Shown in pieces: positions 1 to 10,818 of a stretch of DNA of 64,000 nt. A program made the translations under genes and the position numbers. The notes beneath the pieces are model-generated. The model saw only the letters and a list, made by a program, of their open reading frames with translations, had not been told where the DNA came from and did not search any database. The stretch's first letter is position 1, and each line of letters opens with the position of its first letter. Source of the stretch: Elysia chlorotica (Eukaryota; Mollusca; Gastropoda; Plakobranchidae); NCBI GenBank assembly GCA_003991915.1, contig RQTK01000765.1, positions 34,903 through 98,902 on the forward strand, given 5' to 3'.

Positions 1-1
1 A

Positions 2-270
2 GGAAAGGAGTGTTTATGGAAAGTTAAATCAGATAACTATCATGACAAACAAAGACGTGAAAAGTCTTATCAGAGGTTACTGTCAAAGGTGAGAGAGCAA
101 AACCCTGATGCTCAAAAAGATGTCATTATAAAAAAAAAATTAAAAATCTGCGCACTGTCTTTCGTAAGGAGAACAAACAAGTTAAGGATTCCATGCGTTC
201 AGGTGCTGGCCTTGGCTCTTCTTCTGCAAATGTTAATAATTATAGCCGCAGAGAGTGCCGTTACTGCTGA
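2..270 (+). pseudogene. MADF (Myb/SANT-like) DNA-binding domain fragment, frameshifted
   Basis: Frame 2 reads a CLWKVKSDNYHDKQRREKSY stretch, then, after a one-base slip in the A-run near 130-139, NLRTVFRKENKQVKDS and SGAG, ending at a stop at 268-270. This W...Y..K..R...W/Y, NLR..FRKE and SGAG order is the MADF pattern (Adf-1-like DNA-binding domain), which occurs in host regulators and in the DNA-binding protein of PIF/Harbinger transposons. The left end is cut by the window edge. The frameshift and the Harbinger-like transposase fragment at 1170-1330 favour a transposon relic over a host gene. A 3' exon of a real gene is possible but less likely. Confidence 0.55.
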
Positions 271-445
271 TGCTTGATGCTCCATTTAACACTTAATGCA
301 CAAGTTCAGCTTGTGGATCGAACGATTTTGTCGACGCGTGTGTGGGCAGATGGAAGACAATTTTTGCTTGGGATATTGTATAGCAATATTGCCAGTCAAT
401 TGATGGCTGCAATTTATCGACACGTCTATGGCCGGCTTAAAACTG
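218..445. repeat. Dispersed repeat, copy 1 (partner at 1318-1552)
   Basis: About 230 bases match 1318-1552 in direct orientation with scattered substitutions, including the shared words GTCGACGCGTGTGTGGGCAG and TTGATGGCTGCAATTTAT. The copy overlaps the 3' end of the MADF fragment. It is probably an internal part of the same Harbinger-like element. Confidence 0.75.
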
Positions 446-1169
446 AAAAAATGCATAATAAACAATTTCATAAAAAAATGTTTTTATTCGATTCAGACAC
501 CCACACATTGAAGAATGCGTGCGATTTCCACCCCCGCCACTTTCACCCCTCCATGCCGTATCCAGGTGTGTTGTGTTTGAAGACAAGCCGACGCCGGTGC
601 AGTAGGTTATTTTTGCTGGTCAAATGTTCATTTATGAGCCACCGGATTTAGAATCTGACAACAGATTAGTTTTTCTCGACCCAAAATTAGCAAAGTCTAC
701 GCGTATAGATGCTTTTTAGAACGCGTTTTAGAGAATTAAATTTTATTTCGTTATTTGTCTCTATAATTAAACTTAATATTCTTGTCTCCCCACTCCCGCC
801 CATGTTTTTTTTTGTGTCTATCAAATTATCTATCAGTATAATTATATGGTATAACTTTACATCACTTCGCGTTATATAGATATGTTAATTATTTAAAAAT
901 CCAAACACAATTTTATTTGAACTGAATGAGAGACAATTAACAAACTTTACAAAGCTGAACATGTTTACTCATTGGTGTTATTTAAAATCATGTTCATTTC
1001 TTCTCTTCGTGGTGATTTTTCTTTTCCACCCCGTCTTGAAATGATTGAAGTAGTAGACTACTACTTCAATGCTTGAAATAAGCCGATGTAATTTTCGCTC
1101 ATGTGGGGTTATAACCGAGCGCATGACAGTGTCTCGCCTTTTAATCAAAGGGGTAACCCTTTACAATAA
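446..1169. other. No gene seen
   Basis: AT-rich sequence between two copies of a dispersed repeat. The short open frames on both strands show no recognisable domain. Confidence 0.6.
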
Positions 1170-1330
1170 GTCAAGATATGATTCTTTATTCAAGCTCAAG
1201 TAGTTTTTCCAGTCTTCGGGGATATCTTGTAATTCCCTTATTAAATTAACATAAGATAACTTTGTTTTTTTTTTAGTAGCCATGACTTCACCATACTCTA
1301 CGTGAGCGTCTTTTTTAGCTCTTCTTCTGA
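1170..1330 (-). pseudogene. PIF/Harbinger-type transposase N-terminal fragment
   Basis: The - strand frame contains RRRAKKDAHVEYGEV, then LIRELQDIPEDWKNYLSLNK and a YLDLL end. A basic RRR stretch followed by LV.EL, a short acidic linker, a W/F..Y...N...F/Y.LL helix is typical of the start of Harbinger (HARBI1-like, DDE_Tnp_4) transposases. The DDE catalytic core is absent, so this is a short relic. Assignment rests on the N-terminal pattern only. Confidence 0.45.
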
Positions 1331-1552
1331 AAATCTTAATAGTTATAGCCGCAGAGAGCGACATTACTGCATCTGCTTGATGTTTGATGCTGCATTTAAC
1401 ACAATTGCACACGTTCATCTTGTGGATCGAATGATTTTGTCGACGCGTGTGTGGGCAGATGGAAGACAAGTATTGCTTGGGATATTGTATTGCAATATTG
1501 CCAGCCAATTGATGGCTGCAATTTATTGACACGTCTATGACCGGCTTTAGAT
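1318..1552. repeat. Dispersed repeat, copy 2 (partner at 218-445)
   Basis: Direct partner of 218-445. In this copy the flank is the transposase fragment on the - strand, whereas in copy 1 it is the MADF fragment on the + strand, so the two copies are joined to different pieces of what looks like one transposon family. Confidence 0.75.
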
Positions 1553-1612
1553 CTGCTACACCATCGCAAGAAGCAAATATACTCACACGGACAAGATAAA
1601 CATCACAACTAA

Positions 1613-1734
1613 CAATACTATACGACCCCTCTAATAAAAAAACAAGGTGTTTTGAGATCAAGGGGTGGTATACCACCCCTCTATTAAAAAACAGGGGCTT
1701 TGAAATCAAGGGGTGGTATACCACCCCTCTATAT
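1613..1734. repeat. Tandem units each holding a perfect 20-base palindrome
   Basis: AGGGGTGGTATACCACCCCT occurs at 1661-1680 and 1709-1728, exactly 48 bases apart, and is its own reverse complement. A degenerate third unit (CGACCCCTCTAAT) lies just upstream near 1623. The units are separated by A-rich spacers. Two identical palindromes at a fixed period could be a transposon subterminal repeat or a binding-site array. Confidence 0.85.
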
Positions 1735-1739
1735 CTGGC

Positions 1740-1897
1740 CCTTTCTTAATCTTTCCACATGATTTCCAAAGCGCACAGTCGTCTGCAAATTGACTAAGCT
1801 TGGAGTTGGGGTCCGTGATGGCCTGGTTAATATAATTAATTGCTATGTTGAAGAGTGTGGGGGATATTACAGCTCCTTGTGCAGGCCTGCCTACTTG
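1740..1897 (-). pseudogene. LINE reverse transcriptase fragment (FADD box)
   Basis: The - strand reads QGAVISPTLFNIAINYIN, then QAITDPNSKLSQFADDCALW. These are the RT palm motifs: PQG.xSPxLFN, then F/YADD with the two catalytic aspartates. The usual proline of PQG is replaced (PAQG). The piece is about 50 residues long and is bounded on the left strand side by the repeat at 1896-2212, so it is a truncated non-LTR retrotransposon of Jockey/CR1-like type; the clade is not resolvable. Confidence 0.7.
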
Positions 1898-2210
1898 AAA
1901 AAGCCCAATTTAGGTACTTCCATGGCAAAAAATAGGTATTTTTCAGGAAAAATAGGTCCAAACGCAGTTTTCGTCTTCAAGTTGGGTCAGTGTTAATCAT
2001 GATACATGATACAGTACATGTATATATGGAGTATCTATACACACTATAGATGTATAGTGTTTGTGCCTCAATATTGCTATACACAAAAACAAAACAAGTT
2101 ACAAAAATAAAATAAATAAGTAAATAAATAACCAAAAACCTATTGTCGATTATATTATATATAAATACTTTGGGGGTGATTTTGTGGCAAGCACAAGCAG
2201 AAGAGAGACC

Positions 2211-2212
<2 letters not shown>
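1896..2212 (+). repeat. 317-base repeat, inverted partner at 5450-5766
   Basis: By eye this stretch is identical over its whole length to the reverse complement of 5450-5766, from TGAAAAAGCCCAATTTAGG to AAGAGAGACCGA. It has no open frame of note. Identity across 317 bases implies a recent duplication, gene conversion, or a young mobile sequence. Confidence 0.85.

Positions 2213-2256
<44 letters not shown>
2212..2256. repeat. (GA)n microsatellite
   Basis: About 45 bases of GA directly abutting the end of the 317-base repeat. Confidence 0.9.
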
Positions 2257-2260
<4 letters not shown>

Positions 2261-2283
2261 GAGTATAAAAAAACACGAGAGGA

Positions 2284-2541
2284 TGGTTTGGTTGGTTGGG
2301 TTTTAACGTCCAACGTCAGCAACTTATAGGCTATATCGTGGACGGGCCCCAAGACGGACGTCTGACAATTTTATGTGCTGCCACACACGAGACAGGGTGG
2401 GGATACCATGACTCCTGTCTCAGCCGGTCACATTATACTGACACCGACCCAACCAGTAGGGAAAGCAACAGCCAGGATTCGAACTCGGGACCTTTTGCGT
2501 CGGAAGCCGATGTTCTACCCCTGGACCACCGCGCCCCCCCA
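2284..2541 (-). mobile_element. tRNA-derived SINE, copy A
   Basis: On the - strand it begins GGGGCGCGGTGGTCCAGGGG (box A-like), carries a GAGTTCGAATCC box B, a central body with GACCGGCTGAGACAGGAGTC, and ends in GTTGGACGTTAAAACCCAAC and a CCAA-rich tail. The same layout recurs at 35613-35868, 47218-47470 and 59715-59960. A tRNA-like head with polymerase III boxes, a fixed body and a simple-repeat tail define a SINE; the partner LINE is not identified. Confidence 0.85.
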
Positions 2542-2900
2542 CAAGAAAAAAAATGAACAGACCAACAAGTATTTAATAAGGAAGAGTCACACTCACTATA
2601 TTATATGCTTTAAATCGTCCCGTGCACGCGAAGACGTTAATGGCTTTGGCATGCCAAGTTAAAAAATGAAATTATTTTTACAATTAGCGCGATATTTAGA
2701 ATTTTATTGGGTTGAAAATTTCGCGCCGCATAAAAAAGATCAAGTTTAAAGGAAAGCCGCCATCCCACAGATCGCTTAAACAAATATATTCAACATTCTT
2801 GAAGCAAGCCGATCGTGTGTTTCTTTGATCAAACTGTGAGATTTGCTTGAGAAATCAGTTTGACGAGCAGATCCATGGATCATGTTGTAGGTGTGTGTGA

Positions 2901-2913
2901 TGAGAGAGAGGGG

Positions 2914-2981
<68 letters not shown>
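2901..2981. repeat. (GA)n microsatellite
   Basis: Nearly pure GA tract with a few G insertions at its start, followed by an A-run and a G-run near 3021-3041. Confidence 0.9.
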
Positions 2982-2983
<2 letters not shown>

Positions 2984-3060
2984 GGAAGGAGGGAGATAGA
3001 AAGAGAGGTTTTAAACAAACAAAAAAAAAAGGGGGGGGGGGTAGAAAAACACACACATAG

Positions 3061-5136
3061 ATCCTAGATTTTAATGAGCATTTTTTACGGACTTAAAAAT
3101 TCACAACAAACGTGATCAGCCCTGATGTTTAGGAAAATGTATTTTTAGGTTTAGAGTTACATATACATGTATCGCCATGCATTCTGTTTCAAAATGCCGA
3201 ACACTTCGGTGCATGTAAGCATATAATCAGCAAGGGAAAAGTAATTGTAGAGAAACTAACCAGTGTTTGTGTCGCACAAATGTGATTACAAATTGTAAAA
3301 GAATGCACTCTTATACTCTATACTTTTATAGTACTAGTGCTAATAGCCAACTATATGAACGCACTGGATCCATTTTTCCATGCACTTCACTAAAGTTTCA
3401 AACGATCTGGGGAAAAAAATTACCACACGTGACACACATACACACAAGAACTGGCTAAGGCTTTATAATTATTTTTAGTAAAGACGATTTATTTTATGGG
3501 TGTTATTGCAAACTGATTACGAAAACCAACGTGAGGTTGTTTTTTCTTTTTACTTATTTAATAAAGCAACAAATTTTAGCTTCAGACTTAAGAGTTAGAC
3601 GAGGAGGACCTGCACAATCGTAGTTATAAAATAGTCTCCTCTTTGCGCTGCATAAACGAATAGATATTATGTGAAATTCGCCTCTTGATGTTATGAGCAG
3701 AAAAGTAAACAACTTCATTGACTTCACTTTTTGCCCCTTCCTTTTTCCTAATAAACACCTTCTTACCTTTAAGTCTAAATCACATTGCCAATCAAAATCT
3801 ACGAAAACAAGTAATTCTGTGTACCATACATTGGATAAAAACTGAAATGTACAAGGGTGACTATTCTGCACATGTCTTGATCACGGAAAAAAAAGATATA
3901 TTCTTAGAGAAACAAACCATTGTCACTTCAGCAAATACACATTGCTGTGAATAGAGAGGAGACTGTACCGTACACATACCAGTTGACAGTCACACTTATT
4001 GAATACGTTATTCAAAGAAACAAACATATTGAAAAATGAATTAATTTTCAAATCTTATAAGTTTATAGATACAAAAAAGGGTGCATAAAAGCGAACACAA
4101 ACATCAGGTGATAATTGAAAATAAATAAATACCCCAGTACCAGGGGTGCCATTAGTGCAAAAATGGTTAAGACCCTGCACCACATTTGTTAAGGTGTATT
4201 CTATCCCCGATATGGACACCCCCCACCCCCCCCCCCCCACCCCCACCCCACAGCCCCCCCCCCCCCTTACAAACACACATCCCAAGCAATGGAATGGGTA
4301 GCTCTTAAGCCATGCCGTAAGTAAAGAGCGACGAGGAAAAAAGAAGTGGCATTTATTCACAAGTGCTCTTTGGTCCCCCCCGAAGAATGGGGCTCTGTAA
4401 AGAACGGGGCCAATTGTCATTTTTTTACCCCAGTATATGTGTGTTTATTCGCAACACATTAATTTTGTCTGCAAAGTAACAAGATGCAATGCTAAAAGGT
4501 TGTTACAACTAACAGTGCATAGATGTTTTCATTGTTTGGAACTTACGATACATATCATACTTAAGTCCAAAATGAGCAACAATGACAATTTTTAGATCTG
4601 AATATTTCGCTATCTCATGCTATGATTTTAAGTTAGAACTAAATCTCTCTGCAAAAGCTGTTCAACTTTAAATGTTTCCGTGATCAAGAAAACCTTGAAC
4701 ACATTGGCATAAATTGTAAGAGGGAAATAATTTCTTGTCATTGAAATATGATCAAGTTAGTATTTATGGTAAATGTAAAAAAAAGTATTCACTAGAATAA
4801 AAAAAAGTTACATGTTATAAATCATTAAATGCCTTGAAAATGTGGACAGACAGTAATATCTTTATAGAAAATGTCTAACGCCTATAACGAGTATAGGTTG
4901 AGCCAAGAGGTAGCAGGTATTTGCACAACCAAATAAGATGATCCAGTGAGCAACACATGTCTTTTGTTAATTATTTAAGATTTTAAAAGAAAATCCCTTC
5001 ACGATGGAAAAATATAAACAAAATTTGATATCTCCAACAAATCTCTGATGGCCACCATAATGTCAACATTAGTCCAGTACAACTCAAAACCAACAAACTC
5101 GATTCAAAGAACACCTTACATTCAATTAATTCATCA
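3061..5136. other. No gene seen; C-rich tract at 4219-4266
   Basis: AT-rich DNA with no domain on either strand. It holds a C-rich low-complexity tract at 4219-4266 (runs of 7-13 C separated by A), whose opposite strand has four or more G-runs and could form a G-quadruplex. Confidence 0.6.
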
Positions 5137-5213
5137 CCCCCCCCCCCCCCCCCCCCACCCCCGCCACCGCTCCAACAACATCCACGCCCCCTCCCCCCCC
5201 CCCCCCCCCCCCC
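5137..5213. repeat. Two poly-C runs (5137-5156 and 5193-5213)
   Basis: Runs of about 20 C each with a short mixed spacer. The second run ends exactly where the 201-base repeat 5213-5413 begins. The other copy of that repeat starts immediately at the right edge of the assembly gap, so a similar C-run probably stopped the assembly there. Confidence 0.85.
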
Positions 5214-5413
5214 TCACAAGCACCCATTTGAACATACATTCCTTTCTGACTCTTATCTTTAGCGTTTTTGTTTCAATGAACTTATTGTTTCATGAGCCTC
5301 CGAAGAAAGCGAAACTCTCCCATAGAGTAATGTCAAAGGGTTAAAAAGTTCTGGGTGGGCCTAGTATTATGCAAATATTCAAAAAAAAAAAAACCATGCG
5401 GAGATTATCAACG
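5213..5413 (+). repeat. 201-base repeat, direct partner at 9584-9784
   Basis: Matches 9584-9784 base for base except one substitution at 5408/9779. In the right-hand copy the sequence runs on into a mariner-like arm (9785-9943); here it runs into an unrelated sequence, so this copy is truncated at about 5413. Confidence 0.85.
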
Positions 5414-5449
5414 TACAAATTTAATTAAAAATTGTCATTTACATAGATG

Positions 5450-5766
5450 TCGGTCTCTCTTCTGCTTGTGCTTGCCACAAAATCACCCCCAAAGTATTTA
5501 TATATAATATAATCGACAATAGGTTTTTGGTTATTTATTTACTTATTTATTTTATTTTTGTAACTTGTTTTGTTTTTGTGTATAGCAATATTGAGGCACA
5601 AACACTATACATCTATAGTGTGTATAGATACTCCATATATACATGTACTGTATCATGTATCATGATTAACACTGACCCAACTTGAAGACGAAAACTGCGT
5701 TTGGACCTATTTTTCCTGAAAAATACCTATTTTTTGCCATGGAAGTACCTAAATTGGGCTTTTTCA
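5450..5766 (-). repeat. 317-base repeat, inverted partner of 1896-2212
   Basis: Reverse complement of 1896-2212, identical by eye. Its left end (5450) coincides with the end of a 43-base segment (5408-5450) that is itself repeated, inverted, at the left edge of the assembly gap. Confidence 0.85.
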
Positions 5767-6208
5767 TATTTATGGTTACTCAAATCAACTGGATGTTGTG
5801 AAGGCAGCTTTGTGAGCTATAGTTAAAATCTAAGGGAGGCTATGATTTTTTGGATATGGTTATCACAAAGAAGAAAATAATGGGATTTTTTACAGTCCTG
5901 AAAGGAAATTGTATTTTTTCACAATCTACCAATAATGAAAACATACCTTTATGCAACAATGCAACGTTCTCATAAAAAAAAAAGGCAGGAGTTGTTTTAC
6001 TAAAAAATAAAACAAAAACACTTTGTTTTGCAGAGATTTCAATTAAACCTAACACATCCTTTACCTAAACTATCCGATGTAACACTAACCTTAAAAAACA
6101 AAACAAAAAGGGAACAAGGCATGTAGAAACTCAGAACTTGTCATTTCCAAAAGTCCATTCTGGGTACATTAAAAAACTCACACAAATACAAAAGATCTTT
6201 TAGATGTA

Positions 6209-6316
6209 CGAGGGCAGGCTGATAAATAAGGGCCATTTTTGAATAACTTTTTTATTTGAAGGACTACAGAAGCAAGATACACATCAAATGAAAGCTTAGA
6301 GTCTCCCCTATCTGAT
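6209..6316 (+). mobile_element. Tc1/mariner-like terminal arm, left
   Basis: Begins TA then CGAGGGCAGGCTGATAAATA and matches the reverse complement of 9836-9943 over about 107 bases with a few differences. TA at both outer edges and CGAGGG-type termini fit the Tc1/mariner group. Whether the two arms belong to one 3.7-kb element or to two separate relics cannot be decided because of the gap. Confidence 0.55.
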
Positions 6317-8640
6317 GGCAGCATTGTGCAACAGATGACTTCAATGAACTTTGCATCTATCAAACTATTGAAAACACACAATCTAGTTTGCTATCTATAC
6401 ATGTAAAAGGTTTGTAGTCACACAATAATAGCGTGTACAGATTGATGATCAACGGAACCCAGCTGTGTAAATGAGCAATGTAAACAGATCTGGGGACATT
6501 TCCCAGAACACTGCACCCATTGATTGACAGAAAAAATCATTGCATTAAAGATGTAAAAAACAGTCCAAAATTCTAACTAAGCTTGAGCGCGTTGCAATAA
6601 TTTCTTCCTTCAACTCAAAGAAATTAGTTGCACTGTCCACATCTTTCTTTTGTTAAATGCATGCACAAGTCTAATAAGCTAGTTGGATCTCCAGGTTAAC
6701 ATCTTAATAGAAACAGCAATTTATACTTTTCATTTCTTTTTTAACTATTTTCATTCAAAGAACAGTAACAGTGGAAACATTCAACAATTGAAATGTAAAA
6801 AAAAAACAAACTGCAATGTACGACAAAGGCCAACATTAAATAGGATGGAAATACATGTATGTCGCAATTGTCACAGATCAATATTGCTGACAATTAAATA
6901 GCATAGAAATTTTAACAAGCAGCATGTCAGATAAAGAATGAGCCTATGATTATATTAGAACATTCTGAATGAGTAGAGCTTTTTATCATATGACAGTGTG
7001 AGCGAGAAGAGAAAATAAAGTTAGATTCACAGAGGCACAAGTCTTACGGGTCAAGGACCCAAATTTATCCGATAAACTAAATAAATTAAAAAATGATCTG
7101 TTAAAATCTAATAATGGTGGAAAAGCAAGCAACAATTTATTGACAGAATGAAATTTATATACATATATTAAAGTCATGAAACATCACAACATTATGTGGC
7201 AAATAAAATTTCGTCAGAGAAAGCCAAAAAAAAAAATGGTTTAAAATGTTTTAAAGAACCATGTTGCAATTTTATCAAATGATTCAGTGGAATTTGTACC
7301 TCTATGAAAATGCAACGACAATCTTATAACTTCTACCAAAAGCATTGTTTTTAAAGCAAAATTAAATTTAGATACTTTTCATCAAACAATAAAAAAAAAT
7401 TAATTTATAAAAGGCTTTCGAAGCTTTCATACACTAAATGTTAAATTGAAGTTGATAATTAATATTATTACTACTATAACTGAGACAAACATGTCATTAA
7501 TATGGGCACAAAAAAAAGCAACAAACAACTTTGAACGACAGTGGAAACCTAAAAAAAAACCCAACAAAATCTGAAGATTGAAATTTCTTGTAAACCAGAT
7601 TTTTTCAACAGAAATAGTTACCTTTTCTCTCTTTGGCTCAATTAGAATAGCACTGATAACTCAGTCTTTTTTACTTCAAAGCTGACTCCACCAATAGGCA
7701 CTGGAAATGTCAAGCAGCATTCAATGCTCATTGCTGCCCAAGACATGCTTTAAAGAAGAAAATTGAAGAAGTTTTCTACAGAAAAAAACATACAACAGAA
7801 AAAATCCAAATTCTCCACACAAGCAGTTGTCTGTATTTTTCTTACACTTCTGTGGTACAGGTATGTCCCCTTCTGTTATGCGAATCCTGTTCATGCAAAG
7901 TTTTGATTCAATCCCTAGCAATTTTTGAATTATATGATTCTCATGTAAATGAAAAATGGGGGGGGGGGGGGGAAGGCTTTCATTGCACTAGATAAGAAAA
8001 GCATAATCTGTAAAGTTAAATAGACAAAAAGCTGTAAAAAAAAATATCAACTTGAACCTCTCTTAACTCTTTAGACCAGAGCGGCAACAATGTGCAGCTG
8101 GTAAAATCACACAAAATGACAAAAAAATACCCTTTCCATTTATAGATCTATATAAATCTTAAGTCAAAACATGGAATGGGCATGAGGGCGTAAGGAACTA
8201 AATATTAAAAAAAACAACCCCAAAACAACCAAGATATTTCCAAGAGGTTCAATGGTCTAAATAATTGGATATCAAGGTAAAACTGAATGAAAATGTCAAA
8301 TCTACTTAGATTTAAAATTGAATAATCAAGTCCTGATCAAGAGATTTTTACGTATTATTAATATAAACATATATATGATCTATGTTATAAATATAAGCTC
8401 AATTTCTGCTCACTTCTACAGGATTAACTTCAACAAATTCTTCAAATTTAGCATGCTGTTACTGTTAGATATATTTTTCCTCTGGTGCAATGGCACCTTT
8501 AGGATTCATATTTAACTAAAGTTAATTAATAAAAGAAAAGAAACCAAACTTCATTATCCACTGCTCAAGTCAGAAATTGATTTGTGAGTTATAGAAATAT
8601 GAACAGCATTCAACAGTAAGAAACATTTTGAAATGCTCAC
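6317..8640. other. No gene seen
   Basis: AT-rich DNA between the presumed mariner arm and the gap. No open frame with a recognisable domain. A run of 15 G lies at 7958-7972. Confidence 0.6.
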
Positions 8641-8683
8641 ACATCTATGTAAATGACAATTTTTAATTAAATTTGTACGTTGA
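8641..8683 (-). repeat. 43-base inverted copy of 5408-5450 at the gap edge
   Basis: Exact reverse complement of 5408-5450; it is cut at the first N. If the match continued, the gap would start with an inverted copy of the 201-base repeat. Confidence 0.85.
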
Positions 8684-9583
8684 NNNNNNNNNNNNNNNNN
8701 NNNNNNNNNNNNNNNNNNNNNNNNNNNNNNNNNNNNNNNNNNNNNNNNNNNNNNNNNNNNNNNNNNNNNNNNNNNNNNNNNNNNNNNNNNNNNNNNNNNN
8801 NNNNNNNNNNNNNNNNNNNNNNNNNNNNNNNNNNNNNNNNNNNNNNNNNNNNNNNNNNNNNNNNNNNNNNNNNNNNNNNNNNNNNNNNNNNNNNNNNNNN
8901 NNNNNNNNNNNNNNNNNNNNNNNNNNNNNNNNNNNNNNNNNNNNNNNNNNNNNNNNNNNNNNNNNNNNNNNNNNNNNNNNNNNNNNNNNNNNNNNNNNNN
9001 NNNNNNNNNNNNNNNNNNNNNNNNNNNNNNNNNNNNNNNNNNNNNNNNNNNNNNNNNNNNNNNNNNNNNNNNNNNNNNNNNNNNNNNNNNNNNNNNNNNN
9101 NNNNNNNNNNNNNNNNNNNNNNNNNNNNNNNNNNNNNNNNNNNNNNNNNNNNNNNNNNNNNNNNNNNNNNNNNNNNNNNNNNNNNNNNNNNNNNNNNNNN
9201 NNNNNNNNNNNNNNNNNNNNNNNNNNNNNNNNNNNNNNNNNNNNNNNNNNNNNNNNNNNNNNNNNNNNNNNNNNNNNNNNNNNNNNNNNNNNNNNNNNNN
9301 NNNNNNNNNNNNNNNNNNNNNNNNNNNNNNNNNNNNNNNNNNNNNNNNNNNNNNNNNNNNNNNNNNNNNNNNNNNNNNNNNNNNNNNNNNNNNNNNNNNN
9401 NNNNNNNNNNNNNNNNNNNNNNNNNNNNNNNNNNNNNNNNNNNNNNNNNNNNNNNNNNNNNNNNNNNNNNNNNNNNNNNNNNNNNNNNNNNNNNNNNNNN
9501 NNNNNNNNNNNNNNNNNNNNNNNNNNNNNNNNNNNNNNNNNNNNNNNNNNNNNNNNNNNNNNNNNNNNNNNNNNNNNNNNNNN
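8684..9583. other. Assembly gap of 900 N
   Basis: 900 undetermined bases. The round length suggests an estimated or conventional gap. Both edges are repeats related to 5213-5450. Confidence 0.99.
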
Positions 9584-9784
9584 CTCACAAGCACCCATTT
9601 GAACATACATTCCTTTCTGACTCTTATCTTTAGCGTTTTTGTTTCAATGAACTTATTGTTTCATGAGCCTCCGAAGAAAGCGAAACTCTCCCATAGAGTA
9701 ATGTCAAAGGGTTAAAAAGTTCTGGGTGGGCCTAGTATTATGCAAATATTCAAAAAAAAAAAAACCATGCGGAGATTAACAACG
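9584..9784 (+). repeat. 201-base repeat, right copy
   Basis: Direct partner of 5213-5413 with one mismatch. It starts at the first resolved base after the gap and runs without a break into the mariner-like arm. Confidence 0.85.
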
Positions 9785-9835
9785 CTGGCGCCTCTGTATT
9801 GATCGCGATGGTGACTATGTTGAAAAATGATAGTT

Positions 9836-9943
9836 CATCAGATAGGGGAGACTCTAAGCTTTCATTCGATGTGTAACTTGCTTCTGTAGTCCTTCAAATA
9901 AAAAAGTTATTCAAAAACGGCCCTTATTTATCAGCCTGCCTCG
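9836..9943 (-). mobile_element. Tc1/mariner-like terminal arm, right
   Basis: Inverted partner of 6209-6316, ending TCAGCCTGCCTCG followed by TA. Just inside it (9781-9835) lies sequence shared with mariner-like ends (CATAGTCACCATCGCGATC on the - strand). No transposase remains. Confidence 0.55.
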
Positions 9944-10818
9944 TACATTAAATCATGCAGGATAAAAAAGTTATTTTCAAAAATACCCACAAAATAATTT
10001 GGTAGGGTCGAATGGTACTATTTCACACGAGGGGCAATTTCGACCGACATAGAGAAGCGCTGTCTTTATAGCTTTGTAGTTGCATAAACTGACACCCCTT
10101 GTAAATGCTTTTGCTGTAATAGACTCGCCTGATAACCTGCTAACAAATTCCAACCAATCATAGCGTTAGAAGCACTTTTCGCTTGTTTGCTATATATGCT
10201 TGCAACACTAGAAAATCACAAAACTAAAACAAAGCTTTACGCGTTTCCTATGCTTGCGTCACGTCTTCAAAACTATTTAGTTTTGTCAAACATACTTTAA
10301 ACTTGATAAAAATCAAGAAAGGTTAGCCTAAAACAATTAAATAAGGTAGAAATTAAGTAAATAAAACATGGGCGAAATTGACCCAGGAAAAAATGTGGGT
10401 GGGGGAACTTCGACCAAGCACCTGGTGAAAATTCGCCCAGTGCATGGTGCAACTTCGCACAGCCTGGGGAACATCTCTGTTTATATTTTTAAGAAGATTT
10501 AGGTATCAATAGAGAAAAAAAAGAAAACAAATGTTTTAATTATTTAACAATATTTTTTTCCTCTTCACACTATGCAGTATTATATATTATACATAGTTGG
10601 AATAGCATATTGTAAATAAATTACTTGTTAGACCAATGACTTCAAAACAACAATTAGGAAAGAAATTGAAAAGTTTTTTTATGATGGTTGGTGAAGTTTT
10701 TTCATACATGTAGGTTTCTGTAGTTCAGTTATTTTCTACTACTTTATATTGACATTATATAAGTTGTTTTTTTTAGTTCTTGGGCATATCATACTAGGTT
10801 CATATGTATATTTTGCAG

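Noticed and set aside
1613..1734. A CRISPR array
   Set aside because: Only two full repeats, near-identical spacers and a eukaryotic context.
8554..9633. Long open frames across 8554-9633
   Set aside because: They are made of the 900 N of the assembly gap.
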